The notes under the pieces are model-generated. The model was not told the DNA's origin. It made no database searches and saw only the letters and a program-made list of their open reading frames with translations. Positions 17,096 through 24,919 of a stretch of 64,000 nucleotides of DNA are shown here, piece by piece. The stretch spans positions 124,001 through 188,000 of the forward strand of contig NZ_JBNNWS010000008.1 in the NCBI RefSeq assembly GCF_050281185.1, read 5' to 3'. Both the position numbers and the translations under genes were made by a program. The stretch is from Heyndrickxia sp050281185 (lineage in GTDB: Bacteria; Bacillota; Bacilli; Bacillales; Bacillaceae_C). Each line of letters begins with the position of its first letter. The first letter of the stretch is position 1.

Positions 17096-18085
17096 ATGCT
17101 TTTTATAGATAATAATGGGATCACAGATCCACAAATCAATTTAGCAATTGAAGAATATGCATTAAATAACTTAGATATTAATGAAACTTATCTTTTATTT
17201 TATATTAACCAGCCTTCGATTATTATTGGAAGAAATCAAAATACAATTGAAGAGATTAATACAGAATACGTTGATAAAAATAATATTATCGTTGTACGAC
17301 GACTTTCTGGTGGTGGTGCTGTTTACCATGATTTAGGAAATCTAAACTTTAGCTTTATTACGAAAGATGACGGTGAAAGCTTCCATAACTTCTTGAAATT
17401 TACTCAACCGGTCATCGAAGCGTTGAAAAAGCTTGGTGTAAATGCAGAGCTAAGCGGTCGCAATGATATTCAGGTTGGAGGACGAAAAATTTCTGGTAAT
17501 GCCCAATTTTCAACTAAAGGCCGTATGTTCAGCCACGGTACGTTAATGTTAGATTCAGAGATTGAAAACGTTGTTTCGGCTTTAAAGGTTAAAAAAGATA
17601 AAATTGAATCAAAAGGGATTAAATCTATTCGCAGTCGAGTGGCAAATATTTCTGAGTTTTTAGATGAAAAATTAACAATGGAAGAATTCCGTCAATTATT
17701 ATTAAGCTATATCTTTGGTGGAAGCGAAAACATTCAAGAATATAAACTAACTGATGAGGATTGGGAAAAGATTCATCAACTTTCAAAAGAACGGTATCAA
17801 AACTGGGATTGGAACTATGGTAAATCACCGAAATTTAATCTGCAGCATACACATCGCTTCCCAGTTGGTGGAATTGATGTACGATTAGAAGTGAATAAAG
17901 GAATCATTGAAAACTGTAAAATATATGGTGATTTCTTTGGTGTCGGAAATGTTGTTGACATTGAGGGCAAGCTTACAGGTATCCGTTATGAGCGTTCAGA
18001 GATTGAGAAAGCTCTAATGGATATAGATGTAAAGCATTATTTTGGAAACATTACAAAAGAAGAATTAGTTGAATTAATATATTAA
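17096..18085 (+). CDS. lplJ: Lipoate-protein ligase LplJ
   Basis: This enzyme activates free lipoate with ATP and attaches it to E2 and GcvH lipoyl domains. It is 329 residues (B. subtilis LplJ 331). Motifs: RRLSGGGAVYHDLGNLNFSF for lipoyl-AMP binding, then VGGRKISGNAQ with the catalytic lysine, then GTLMLDSEI. A C-terminal accessory domain (about 245-329) is present. GGAGGAG precedes the ATG; it forms an operon with yhfI. Confidence 0.93.
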   Translation: MLFIDNNGITDPQINLAIEEYALNNLDINETYLLFYINQPSIIIGRNQNTIEEINTEYVDKNNIIVVRRLSGGGAVYHDLGNLNFSFITKDDGESFHNFLKFTQPVIEALKKLGVNAELSGRNDIQVGGRKISGNAQFSTKGRMFSHGTLMLDSEIENVVSALKVKKDKIESKGIKSIRSRVANISEFLDEKLTMEEFRQLLLSYIFGGSENIQEYKLTDEDWEKIHQLSKERYQNWDWNYGKSPKFNLQHTHRFPVGGIDVRLEVNKGIIENCKIYGDFFGVGNVVDIEGKLTGIRYERSEIEKALMDIDVKHYFGNITKEELVELIY

Positions 18086-18100
18086 AAGTAAACGCCTTTT

Positions 18101-18122
18101 AAACGCCTTTTCTAAGGCGTTT
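18101..18122 (+). terminator. Hairpin after lplJ
   Basis: AAACGCCTT/AAGGCGTTT with a 4-nt loop is followed by CTTCTTTATATATTTTTT. A second partial AAACGCCTTTT lies just upstream (18090-18100). Confidence 0.65.
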
Positions 18123-18148
18123 CTTCTTTATATATTTTTTAGTAAGGC

Positions 18149-18177
18149 TTGAATCCCTAATTTTCTTTCTATATAAT
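18149..18177 (+). promoter_or_regulatory. Sigma-A promoter of lcfB
   Basis: TTGAAT (18149-18154), a 17-bp spacer and a perfect TATAAT (18172-18177) lie 53 bp ahead of the lcfB start. Confidence 0.7.
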
Positions 18178-18195
18178 ATATTTAGAAAATTATTA

Positions 18196-18213
18196 TGAAT
18201 GATTGTTCATTCA
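18196..18213. promoter_or_regulatory. FadR box upstream of lcfB
   Basis: TGAATGA-TTGT-TCATTCA is a near-perfect palindrome matching the known Bacillus FadR (YsiA) consensus TGAATGAnTAnTCATTCA. It lies about 19 bp downstream of the -10, where binding would block transcription. In B. subtilis lcfB is a FadR target relieved by long-chain acyl-CoA. Confidence 0.85.
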
Positions 18214-18229
18214 GAAAGGGGAGGGGAAT

Positions 18230-19768
18230 ATGAATTTATCTTCACAATTAAAAAATATAGCAAAGGAACATGCAGACAAACCTGCTTATTATTTTATGGA
18301 TCAACCTGTTTCCTATGCTGATTTTGATGGTACTGTTACAAAGTTTGCAAGTGGTTTAAAGCAATTAGGGGTAAAAAAAGGGGATCATATTGCGCTACTT
18401 CTTGGGAATTCTCCACACTTTGTCATTGCATTATATGGAGTGATGCGATTAGGAGCTACTGTTATTCCGATTAATCCAATTTATACTCCTGGAGAAATAA
18501 GTTACATACTTAAAAATGGGGATGTTAAAGCTGTTGTTGCATTAGATTTATTCGTTCCATTAGCTGAAAAATTGAGTTCAATGCTTCCGAATGTAGAGAC
18601 ATTTATCATTTGTGAATCAGATCCAACAAAAAAAGTAGAACTTAATCAAAACTTAAAAATGAATTCGTTTTCAGAGATGATTGCTTCTGGAGATATTGCT
18701 TTTGAAGGACCGGATTTATTAGAAGATGATGTCGCTGTTATTCTTTATACATCAGGAACAACAGGCAGACCTAAGGGTGCGATGCTAACCCATAAAAATC
18801 TTTTTTCAAATGCCAAAGATACCGGAGAATATTTGAAAATGAACAGCATAGACAGAATAATAACGACTTTGCCGATGTTTCATGTTTTTAGCCTGACTGT
18901 AGCTGTTAATGCACCGCTCATTAGTGGTTCTACATTATTAATTGTTCCGAAATTTAGTCCGAAGGAAATTTTTCGATTAGCAAAAAAATATAAGGCAACT
19001 GTTTTTGCTGGTGTCCCAACAATGTATAATTTTTTGTACCAGTATCCCGAAGGAAATCCAAGTGATATTTCATCATTACGTCTCTGTATTTCTGGGGGAT
19101 CATCACTTCCAGTTGCTCTATTGAAAAACTTTGAAAAGAAATTTAATGTCCTTGTGTCAGAAGGCTACGGACTGTCTGAAGCATCACCAGTCACATGTTT
19201 TAATCCATTAGATCGTCCCAGAAAACCGGGCTCAATCGGAACAAACATTTTAAATGTTGAAAACAAGGTTGTAAATGAGATGGGAGAAGAGATCCCAGTT
19301 GGTCAAGTTGGTGAACTTGTTGTTCGCGGACCAAATGTGATGAAAGGATATTATAAAATGCCTGAGGAAACAGCTGTTACAATTCGGGATGGTTGGCTTT
19401 ACACTGGAGATTTAGCACGGATGGATGAAGAAGGGTATTTTTTTATTGTCGATCGTAAGAAAGATATGATTATAGTTGGAGGCTTTAATGTTTACCCTAG
19501 AGAGGTAGAGGAAATACTTTACGAACATCCTGAAGTAGTGGAAGCTGCAGTAATTGGTGTACCAGATCCTGAGCAAGGTGAAGCAGTTAAATGTTTTGTG
19601 GTCCGTAAAAATCCATCCCTGACAGAAGCGGAACTGATTGAATACTGTAAACAGCATTTAGCTAAATACAAACTTCCAAAAACTATTGAATTTATAGAAG
19701 AGCTGCCGAAAAATACAACAGGAAAAATATTAAGAAGAGCATTAAAAGAGCAAATGCTGCAAAGTTAA
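18230..19768 (+). CDS. lcfB: Long-chain fatty acid-CoA ligase LcfB
   Basis: This enzyme activates fatty acids to acyl-CoA for beta-oxidation. It is 512 residues, of the ANL superfamily. The P-loop is YTSGTTGRPKGAMLTH; further motifs are EGYGLSEASP, YTGDLARMDEEGYFFIVDRKKDMI, GGFNVYPREVEE and the catalytic lysine near TTGKILRR. ATG 18230 with AAAGGGGAGGGG upstream is preferred over an ATG-free longer frame from 18203. Control by FadR is expected from the box at 18196. An enoyl-CoA hydratase follows on the same strand. Confidence 0.92.
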   Translation: MNLSSQLKNIAKEHADKPAYYFMDQPVSYADFDGTVTKFASGLKQLGVKKGDHIALLLGNSPHFVIALYGVMRLGATVIPINPIYTPGEISYILKNGDVKAVVALDLFVPLAEKLSSMLPNVETFIICESDPTKKVELNQNLKMNSFSEMIASGDIAFEGPDLLEDDVAVILYTSGTTGRPKGAMLTHKNLFSNAKDTGEYLKMNSIDRIITTLPMFHVFSLTVAVNAPLISGSTLLIVPKFSPKEIFRLAKKYKATVFAGVPTMYNFLYQYPEGNPSDISSLRLCISGGSSLPVALLKNFEKKFNVLVSEGYGLSEASPVTCFNPLDRPRKPGSIGTNILNVENKVVNEMGEEIPVGQVGELVVRGPNVMKGYYKMPEETAVTIRDGWLYTGDLARMDEEGYFFIVDRKKDMIIVGGFNVYPREVEEILYEHPEVVEAAVIGVPDPEQGEAVKCFVVRKNPSLTEAELIEYCKQHLAKYKLPKTIEFIEELPKNTTGKILRRALKEQMLQS

Positions 19769-19906
19769 TAATAGACTGCAGAGAAAATGCAGAAGTTAAG
19801 CTGTATTTTCTTTTAAATAGTAATATTTGAATATTGAAACTATTCGATTGTGGAAGGGTTTTCAATAGCTTTAATTGAAATTATTGAGTGGAATAGGGGG
19901 GATATT

Positions 19907-20683
19907 ATGGAGAATATTTTGTTAAACGTGAAAAACTATATTGCCTATGTCACACTTAACCGTGCTGAGGCAATGAATGCTTTTAATTATGATACACTTT
20001 GTGAGCTTGCTAATGTAGTCGAATCACTAAGAACCAATTCGGAGGTTCGTGTAGTTGTTTTCGGTGGAACTGGTGAAAAAGCCTTTAGTGTAGGGGCTGA
20101 TTTAAAGGAACGAAAAACTTTGCCTGAACAGGATGTGCGTAGAAACGTTTACAAAATTGGTGAGGTTTTTGCTGCCGTTGAAAAACTGCCGCAGCCTACT
20201 ATTGCCGCTATGAATGGCTATGCTTTTGGAGGCGGGATGGAGCTTGCGCTTTCATGTGATTTTCGCATTGCAGTATCTGATGCAGTAATGGGACTGACAG
20301 AAACAAGCTTAGCGATTATTCCAGGTGCAGGCGGGACTCAACGATTACCTCGATTAATTGGAGAGGCAAAAGCAATGGAACTAATCTTAACGGCTAAAAG
20401 AATGACAGCGGAAGAGGCTTATAAGTATGGAGTTGTTACAAAGGTTGTTGAGCGTGATAGCTTCATAGACGAAGTAGAAGACTTGGCAAACCGAATCCTT
20501 TCTAATGGTCCCATTGCTGTTCAACAGGCAAAATTTGCGATTAAAAATGGAATGAATGCAGATTTACAAACCGGACTTGAGATTGAAAGGAAAGCCTATG
20601 AAATTACGATTCCTACTGAGGATCGAGTAGAAGCACTGCAGGCATTTGCTGAAAAAAGAAAACCAAATTTTAAGGGGAAATAA
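19907..20683 (+). CDS. Enoyl-CoA hydratase/isomerase family protein
   Basis: This 258-residue crotonase-fold enzyme probably hydrates an enoyl-CoA; the sequence resembles methylglutaconyl-CoA hydratase-type members. Oxyanion-hole segments are FSVGADLKER and MNGYAFGGGMELALSCDFRIA. A catalytic glutamate region TETSLAIIPGAGGTQRLPR and the C-terminal signature (IPTEDRVEALQAFAEKRKPNFKGK) are typical. The ATG at 19907 follows a GGGGGG-containing site. It may be co-transcribed with lcfB 138 bp upstream (no terminator seen between them), placing it in fatty or branched-chain acid degradation. Exact substrate not determinable. Confidence 0.85.
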   Translation: MENILLNVKNYIAYVTLNRAEAMNAFNYDTLCELANVVESLRTNSEVRVVVFGGTGEKAFSVGADLKERKTLPEQDVRRNVYKIGEVFAAVEKLPQPTIAAMNGYAFGGGMELALSCDFRIAVSDAVMGLTETSLAIIPGAGGTQRLPRLIGEAKAMELILTAKRMTAEEAYKYGVVTKVVERDSFIDEVEDLANRILSNGPIAVQQAKFAIKNGMNADLQTGLEIERKAYEITIPTEDRVEALQAFAEKRKPNFKGK

Positions 20684-20693
20684 ATAAGTTTAG

Positions 20694-20740
20694 GGTGATC
20701 CAAGGCAAAGCGTTGTACGCTTAATGGATCCCCTTGTTTT
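20694..20740 (+). terminator. Terminator after the enoyl-CoA hydratase gene
   Basis: A two-part stem: an outer GATCCA/TGGATC pair encloses AAGCG-TTGTA-CGCTT, followed by CCCCTTGTTTTT. Confidence 0.6.
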
Positions 20741-20751
20741 TATTGAAAGGC

Positions 20752-20956
20752 AAGAAAGTATAAAATTTACTAAGGATATTTGACATGAAAAGTGTCTGCA
20801 ATGTCTAGTTCCAGCGCCTATCGGCTAGCGGATTTCTCCGTCTCCTCCCTACGATAAGTCAACATCGGCTCGAGAACTACCTCACCGTGTTTCCTTTATC
20901 TCAGTCGAAGACTACGAAATCCGTACGCTAGAGCTGCGGCGCTTGCGCTTTTCTTA
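20752..20956 (+). repeat. Interspersed ~200-bp repeat, copy C
   Basis: This is a full-length copy in the same orientation as copy A, including the AAGAAAGTATAAAATTTAC left end and GCGCTTGCGCTTTTCTTA right end. It fills most of the 360-bp gap before the GDSL gene; nothing else is seen there. Confidence 0.9.
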
Positions 20957-21043
20957 TATAAACATAATTAAAAACCGTCTCCAAATCATCTTCTTGCGAA
21001 TAATTTAAATAAATATCAAACGAATTTGCATGAGGGTGATGAA

Positions 21044-21694
21044 ATGGATAGAAGATTTCTAAGATATTGTGCTATCGGTGACTCACTAACCGTTGGAGTT
21101 GGATCAACATGCTTTGTTAAGGGATTTATTACGAGATATTTATCGCTAACCCGAAAAACGGTTGAAATGCCTATTTTTCCTTCAATTTTTGGGAAATCCG
21201 GTGCAACATCTGGGGATATTTTAAACAATTTAAACCATCCTTTCATCTCAACAAGGGTTAAAGATGCAGAAATTATCACGATTACGGCTGGGGGCAATGA
21301 TTTAATTGGTGCGGCTAAAGCATTTTTACAAAATAAAAACGAGAAGGATTTCCTCATTGCACTTGAAAATGGAAAAAAGAACTTATCAAAAATAATCAAT
21401 CGAATCATGAATTTAAAGCATAGTCAGGGCCCTTATATTATTCGGATGATTAATTTGTACAATCCATTCCCTAACATAGCAGGTGCTGACAAGTGGGTCG
21501 AAGAATATAATCATAATATTGAGCGACTTGCCAATCCACCGATTATTCAAGTGGCAAACATCCATGATTTGTTTCATGGAAAGGAGAAGGAATTATTAGC
21601 TCATGATCATATTCATCCGAATAATAAAGGTTATTTGATTATTGCCAACGCACTTTTTCAGTTAGGCTATGAGCCGCTAATAGGAATCAAATAA
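21044..21694 (+). CDS. SGNH/GDSL-family hydrolase
   Basis: This 216-residue esterase-like protein has the SGNH blocks in order: IGDSLT (nucleophile Ser, block I), a Gly in block II (GKSGATSGDIL), GGND (block III) and DHIHPN with the catalytic Asp-His pair (block V). No signal peptide is visible, so it is probably cytoplasmic. ATG 21044 follows GAGGGTG. Substrate class (lipid, carbohydrate ester or thioester) cannot be told. It stands alone between repeat copy C and a hairpin. Confidence 0.85.
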   Translation: MDRRFLRYCAIGDSLTVGVGSTCFVKGFITRYLSLTRKTVEMPIFPSIFGKSGATSGDILNNLNHPFISTRVKDAEIITITAGGNDLIGAAKAFLQNKNEKDFLIALENGKKNLSKIINRIMNLKHSQGPYIIRMINLYNPFPNIAGADKWVEEYNHNIERLANPPIIQVANIHDLFHGKEKELLAHDHIHPNNKGYLIIANALFQLGYEPLIGIK

Positions 21695-21702
21695 TCACTG
21701 AT

Positions 21703-21741
21703 AATCGGATATCACAGTATTTATTTGTTGTGATATCCGAT
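21703..21741 (+). terminator. Hairpin after the GDSL hydrolase gene
   Basis: A 13-bp perfect stem (21703-21715 with 21729-21741) has a 13-nt loop; there is no good T-run after it. Confidence 0.5.
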
Positions 21742-21896
21742 ATTCGCTTACTTTAATTAACAAATATTCTAGGATAAAAATGGGTATATTTTTAATAATA
21801 GCCTTTTACTATGAATAAAAAATTAGAGATGTTTGTTCTATTTTAATGAAATGACTTCTACATTTATTAAAGAGGGACAAGGAGGGAGGAATAACT

Positions 21897-23153
21897 TTGT
21901 TAAGAAAATGGACTTTTCGTGCGGTGATGGCCTATTTACTATTTGGACTTGCTATCTATGTTTACCTTTTTTACTTAGCTGGAAATGCCATTCCGGCTCA
22001 ATTTAAAGGAACAAGTGTCGATCCTGCAACCTTTTTAAATAGCAGGGAATTAATGCTTAGTGAGGAATACTCCAAAATCCGCAACCTATTATTTTTCATT
22101 TCAACACCTTATGAATGGTTATTTTATTTTTTAGTTCTTATTTTTGGTATATCTAAAGGGTTTGAAAACTGGGCGAAAAATACTTCAAAATATCATGGCA
22201 TACAGACAGCAGTATATTTATTTTTACTTTCGCTCCTATCTTTTATTGTTACCTTTCCATTAAGCTATATTTCCTATCGTTTTTCAAAAGCCTATAATAT
22301 TTCTACACAATCTTTTTCATTATGGATGAAAGATGAAGTGATCGGTTTTTGGGTTAATTTTATTGAAATGTTTATTATTGTTGCTGTTTTATATTGGTTA
22401 ATGAAAAAATTCAAAAAAAGATGGTGGATACCAGCATGGCTGCTTTCTATTCCATTCATGGTTTTCATGATGTTTATTCAACCTGTTGTCATTGATCCTT
22501 TATACAATGACTTTTATCCTTTAAAAAACAAAGAATTAGAAACAAAGATACTAGCATTAGCCGATAAAGCAAATATTCCGGCTGAGCATGTGTATGAAGT
22601 TAATATGTCGGAGAAGACAAATTCTTTAAACGCATATGTAACGGGAATTGGTTCGAATGCCAGAATTGTTTTATGGGATACCACCTTAGATCGTCTCAAT
22701 GAAAAGGAAATTCTTTTTATCATGGCACATGAGATGGGACATTACGTGGAGAAGCATATCTATTTTGGTATTGCGGGATATATTATTTTAACTGGGGTGG
22801 GCTTGTGGTTAACATCCATAATTATAAATAGAATGGTAAGGAAAAGAGGGAATGAACTAAAAGTGACGGGGGTTTCAAACTTAAGCTCTTTTCCATTATT
22901 TTTACTGATAACATCCATTTTACTATTTGCAGCAAGTCCCTTTACAAATTGGGTATCACGTTATGAAGAAACTCGGGCAGATCGTTACGGAATAGCAATG
23001 ACACAAGATAAAAAAGCTGCTGTACAAACGTTTCAGGATTTAACAAAATCAGGACTTAGTCAAGTTGACCCTCCAATATTAGTGAAAATTTTTCGCTATG
23101 ATCATCCTACGATGCTGGACCGAATTATGATGGTAGAGCGATTTAAGGAATAA
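21897..23153 (+). CDS. yhfN: M48 family membrane metalloprotease (YhfN, Ste24-like)
   Basis: This 418-residue integral membrane zinc protease resembles CAAX protease Ste24 and B. subtilis YhfN. Several transmembrane segments lie before and after the HEMGH zinc motif (H278, E279, H282); the third ligand glutamate is expected in VSRYEETRADRYG. A TTG start at 21897 follows GGAGGGAGG. Bacteria lack prenylated CAAX substrates, so its role is more likely membrane-protein turnover. A strong terminator follows. Confidence 0.9.
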   Translation: MLRKWTFRAVMAYLLFGLAIYVYLFYLAGNAIPAQFKGTSVDPATFLNSRELMLSEEYSKIRNLLFFISTPYEWLFYFLVLIFGISKGFENWAKNTSKYHGIQTAVYLFLLSLLSFIVTFPLSYISYRFSKAYNISTQSFSLWMKDEVIGFWVNFIEMFIIVAVLYWLMKKFKKRWWIPAWLLSIPFMVFMMFIQPVVIDPLYNDFYPLKNKELETKILALADKANIPAEHVYEVNMSEKTNSLNAYVTGIGSNARIVLWDTTLDRLNEKEILFIMAHEMGHYVEKHIYFGIAGYIILTGVGLWLTSIIINRMVRKRGNELKVTGVSNLSSFPLFLLITSILLFAASPFTNWVSRYEETRADRYGIAMTQDKKAAVQTFQDLTKSGLSQVDPPILVKIFRYDHPTMLDRIMMVERFKE

Positions 23154-23194
23154 TAGTAGACTTTTATAGCGATAAAGAACTAAAATAAGAAAAA

Positions 23195-23229
23195 CCCTCT
23201 GACCAACATTTTTGTCAGAGGGCTTTTCT
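23195..23229. terminator. Terminator between yhfN and yhzC
   Basis: CCCTCTGAC/GTCAGAGGG stem (23195-23203 with 23214-23222) followed by CTTTTCTTT; A-rich on the other side, so it may serve both strands. Confidence 0.75.
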
Positions 23230-23466
23230 TTATGATCCAAATTGTTTTTCTATTTCCCTTAATTCATTTGTTAATAATAAAAAGGCATTTTTGTCTCTAA
23301 TGTCCAGTGCTATATCAATCTTCTTTACTATTTGTTCCTTCCGCCTCGTTAAAAGGATTTCATTTAAAATCATTTCTGAATATATTTCCGCCATGAATTT
23401 TTCATTTTTGATTTGTGTCATCGCATATGCCTTAACCATCTCTGTGTAGGATTTTTTATTTTCCAT
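23230..23466 (-). CDS. yhzC: IDEAL domain protein YhzC
   Basis: This 78-residue, highly charged, helical protein has the IDEAL domain in its C-terminal half (LTRRKEQIVKKIDIALDIRDKNAFLLLTNELREIEKQF). In B. subtilis yhzC lies next to comK, as here. IDEAL domains often act as small protein-protein interaction modules; ComK is regulated by proteolysis through adaptors, but a link between YhzC and ComK is only positional. It is divergent from comK, 190 bp apart. Confidence 0.8.
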   Translation of the reverse strand: MENKKSYTEMVKAYAMTQIKNEKFMAEIYSEMILNEILLTRRKEQIVKKIDIALDIRDKNAFLLLTNELREIEKQFGS

Positions 23467-23655
23467 CGATGATCACCCTCTATACTTTTTCTTATTATAA
23501 GGGAATTTACACAAAAAGTCAATTGAATAATTATAATATTCAGATACTTAAAGTTTTAAATTTTTTTATTTTTTAGAAAAAATAGTACCAAAATTGGAAA
23601 TCTATGTTACAATATGGTTGTATTCCCCGATTTTTGTTGAAAAGGAGAGAAAAGA

Positions 23656-24228
23656 ATGTCAGAAAAAGAAAGAATGATAGAAGAATATGAGATTTCTCCA
23701 TATACAATGGCTATTTTGCCAATTACGTATGGATCAAAACTGTATTCAGAGATATGGGAATTAGAAAATCGATTCATCTCCCCCTTTAAACCACTTGACA
23801 TTGTAAAGAAAAGCTGTGAGTATTTTGGATCGTCCTACGAAGGAAGAAGAAATGGAACTAGGCGTCTCATAGGTGTTACACACAAAGCCCCTATCATGCT
23901 GGATTCTTATACTTCAAGCTTTTTGATCCCAACAACATCACCAATGAATCCTGATTGCATTTGGCTGTTACTTAATCATGTACACCACCACGAAAAATCA
24001 TCTTCAAATAACACCTTGGTTACTCTTCGTAATAATCAGACTTTGGAAATACCAATCTCCTTAAGTTCATTCACAAATCAATTACAACGTGCAGCACAAC
24101 TTAGACTGAAATATTATCAGCATATTGAAAACATGGATAATAAATATAAACGTACTGGTTTTTATTTGAATATGGAAGCTTCGGAACAAAAAAGAGATTA
24201 TGAATTTAAAAGATTTTTTTCCGAATAA
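23656..24228 (+). CDS. comK: ComK, competence transcription factor
   Basis: This 190-residue protein (B. subtilis 192) is the master activator of DNA-uptake genes, binding K-boxes as a dimer of dimers. Matching blocks are KSCEYFGSSYEGRRNGTR, HKAPIMLDSYTSSFLIPTTS, CIWLLLNHVHH and LEIPISLSSFTNQLQRAAQLR. GAGAAAAG-type purine-rich site before the ATG. I could not find a clean AAAA-N5-TTTT K-box pair in the 190-bp upstream gap, although that gap is rich in A and T runs; an extended -10-like TGTTACAAT lies at 23605-23613. Confidence 0.92.
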   Translation: MSEKERMIEEYEISPYTMAILPITYGSKLYSEIWELENRFISPFKPLDIVKKSCEYFGSSYEGRRNGTRRLIGVTHKAPIMLDSYTSSFLIPTTSPMNPDCIWLLLNHVHHHEKSSSNNTLVTLRNNQTLEIPISLSSFTNQLQRAAQLRLKYYQHIENMDNKYKRTGFYLNMEASEQKRDYEFKRFFSE

Positions 24229-24234
24229 GTAAAT

Positions 24235-24290
24235 AAAAGCTGCCTCATAAAAGGATCTGGTTCCAGTGAGGCAGCTTTTAAGCCTTTTTT
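24235..24290 (+). terminator. Terminator of comK
   Basis: A 13-bp perfect stem (AAAAGCTGCCTCA at 24235-24247 with its complement ending 24279) encloses a smaller GGATCTGGTTCC hairpin; AAGCCTTTTTT follows. Confidence 0.75.
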
Positions 24291-24292
24291 GC

Positions 24293-24337
24293 ATGTCTAG
24301 CTCCAGCTGATCAAGGTGTTTGCGCTTTTCTTGTTAT
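24293..24337 (+). repeat. Internally deleted copy E of the ~200-bp repeat
   Basis: It keeps the core start (TGTCTAGCTCCAGC) and the end (TTGCGCTTTTCTT) of the repeat but lacks everything between. The end of the convergent gene yhjD is read in frame through it. Confidence 0.7.
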
Positions 24338-24703
24338 AGAAGGAGGTTGGAATCTTTGGAATAAATAATACATCATTAATTCCTCTGTTCGATTACGAAG
24401 CCGAGGATTAAAATAATTGTGCTGCTCTTCATATCCTTTGTATAAAAACATGTACATGGTAAAAGTATCATCCGATTTAATTTTTTCTACTTTAATTTGT
24501 TGTTGTCTCATATAACGTTTGACATCAGCTAATTCTTTTTGGATGGTCCTCATCGTTTCTTCGATCCAATCAGTATAAGGCTTTTTAAGTTTAAAAGGAC
24601 TATTTTCAATAATTGTTAAATCACGGTTCAATATAATTAGGAGCATCGGCAAATAAATCGCTTGCTCAATAATATTTCGGTCGTTTTCAGGTATCTTTGT
24701 CAT
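24311..24703 (-). CDS. yhjD: YhjD-like conserved protein
   Basis: This 130-residue soluble helical protein has no catalytic motif I can name. It resembles B. subtilis YhjD: EQAIYLPMLL, PFKLKKPYTDWIEETM, FTMYMFLYKGYEEQHNYFNPRLRNRTEELM. AGAGGGA precedes the ATG. The last seven or so residues (TRKAQTP) and the TGA are encoded by the deleted repeat copy E, so the native C-terminus has probably been replaced. Function unknown. Confidence 0.75.
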   Translation of the reverse strand: MTKIPENDRNIIEQAIYLPMLLIILNRDLTIIENSPFKLKKPYTDWIEETMRTIQKELADVKRYMRQQQIKVEKIKSDDTFTMYMFLYKGYEEQHNYFNPRLRNRTEELMMYYLFQRFQPPSITRKAQTP

Positions 24704-24919
24704 CCGAAAAATCCCTCTTTCTTCTTAAAAAGAACATTTGTTCGTATAAATATTTTACTAATGAATGATGATAATTTCAAGTTAATTATTATGACTAGTT
24801 TCTCCAAAAAAAACAAAAAAATTGAAAATTTATTGCAGGTAAAATGTTTTGGGTGTCGAAATACTTAAGAAAGCAATTAATTTTTGTAAAAATGCAATAT
24901 TACATGGAAGGTGATAACG

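Noticed and set aside
23500..23655. K-boxes for ComK autoregulation upstream of comK
   Set aside because: The gap has many A and T runs, but I could not place an AAAA-N5-TTTT pair at proper spacing, so no site is claimed.
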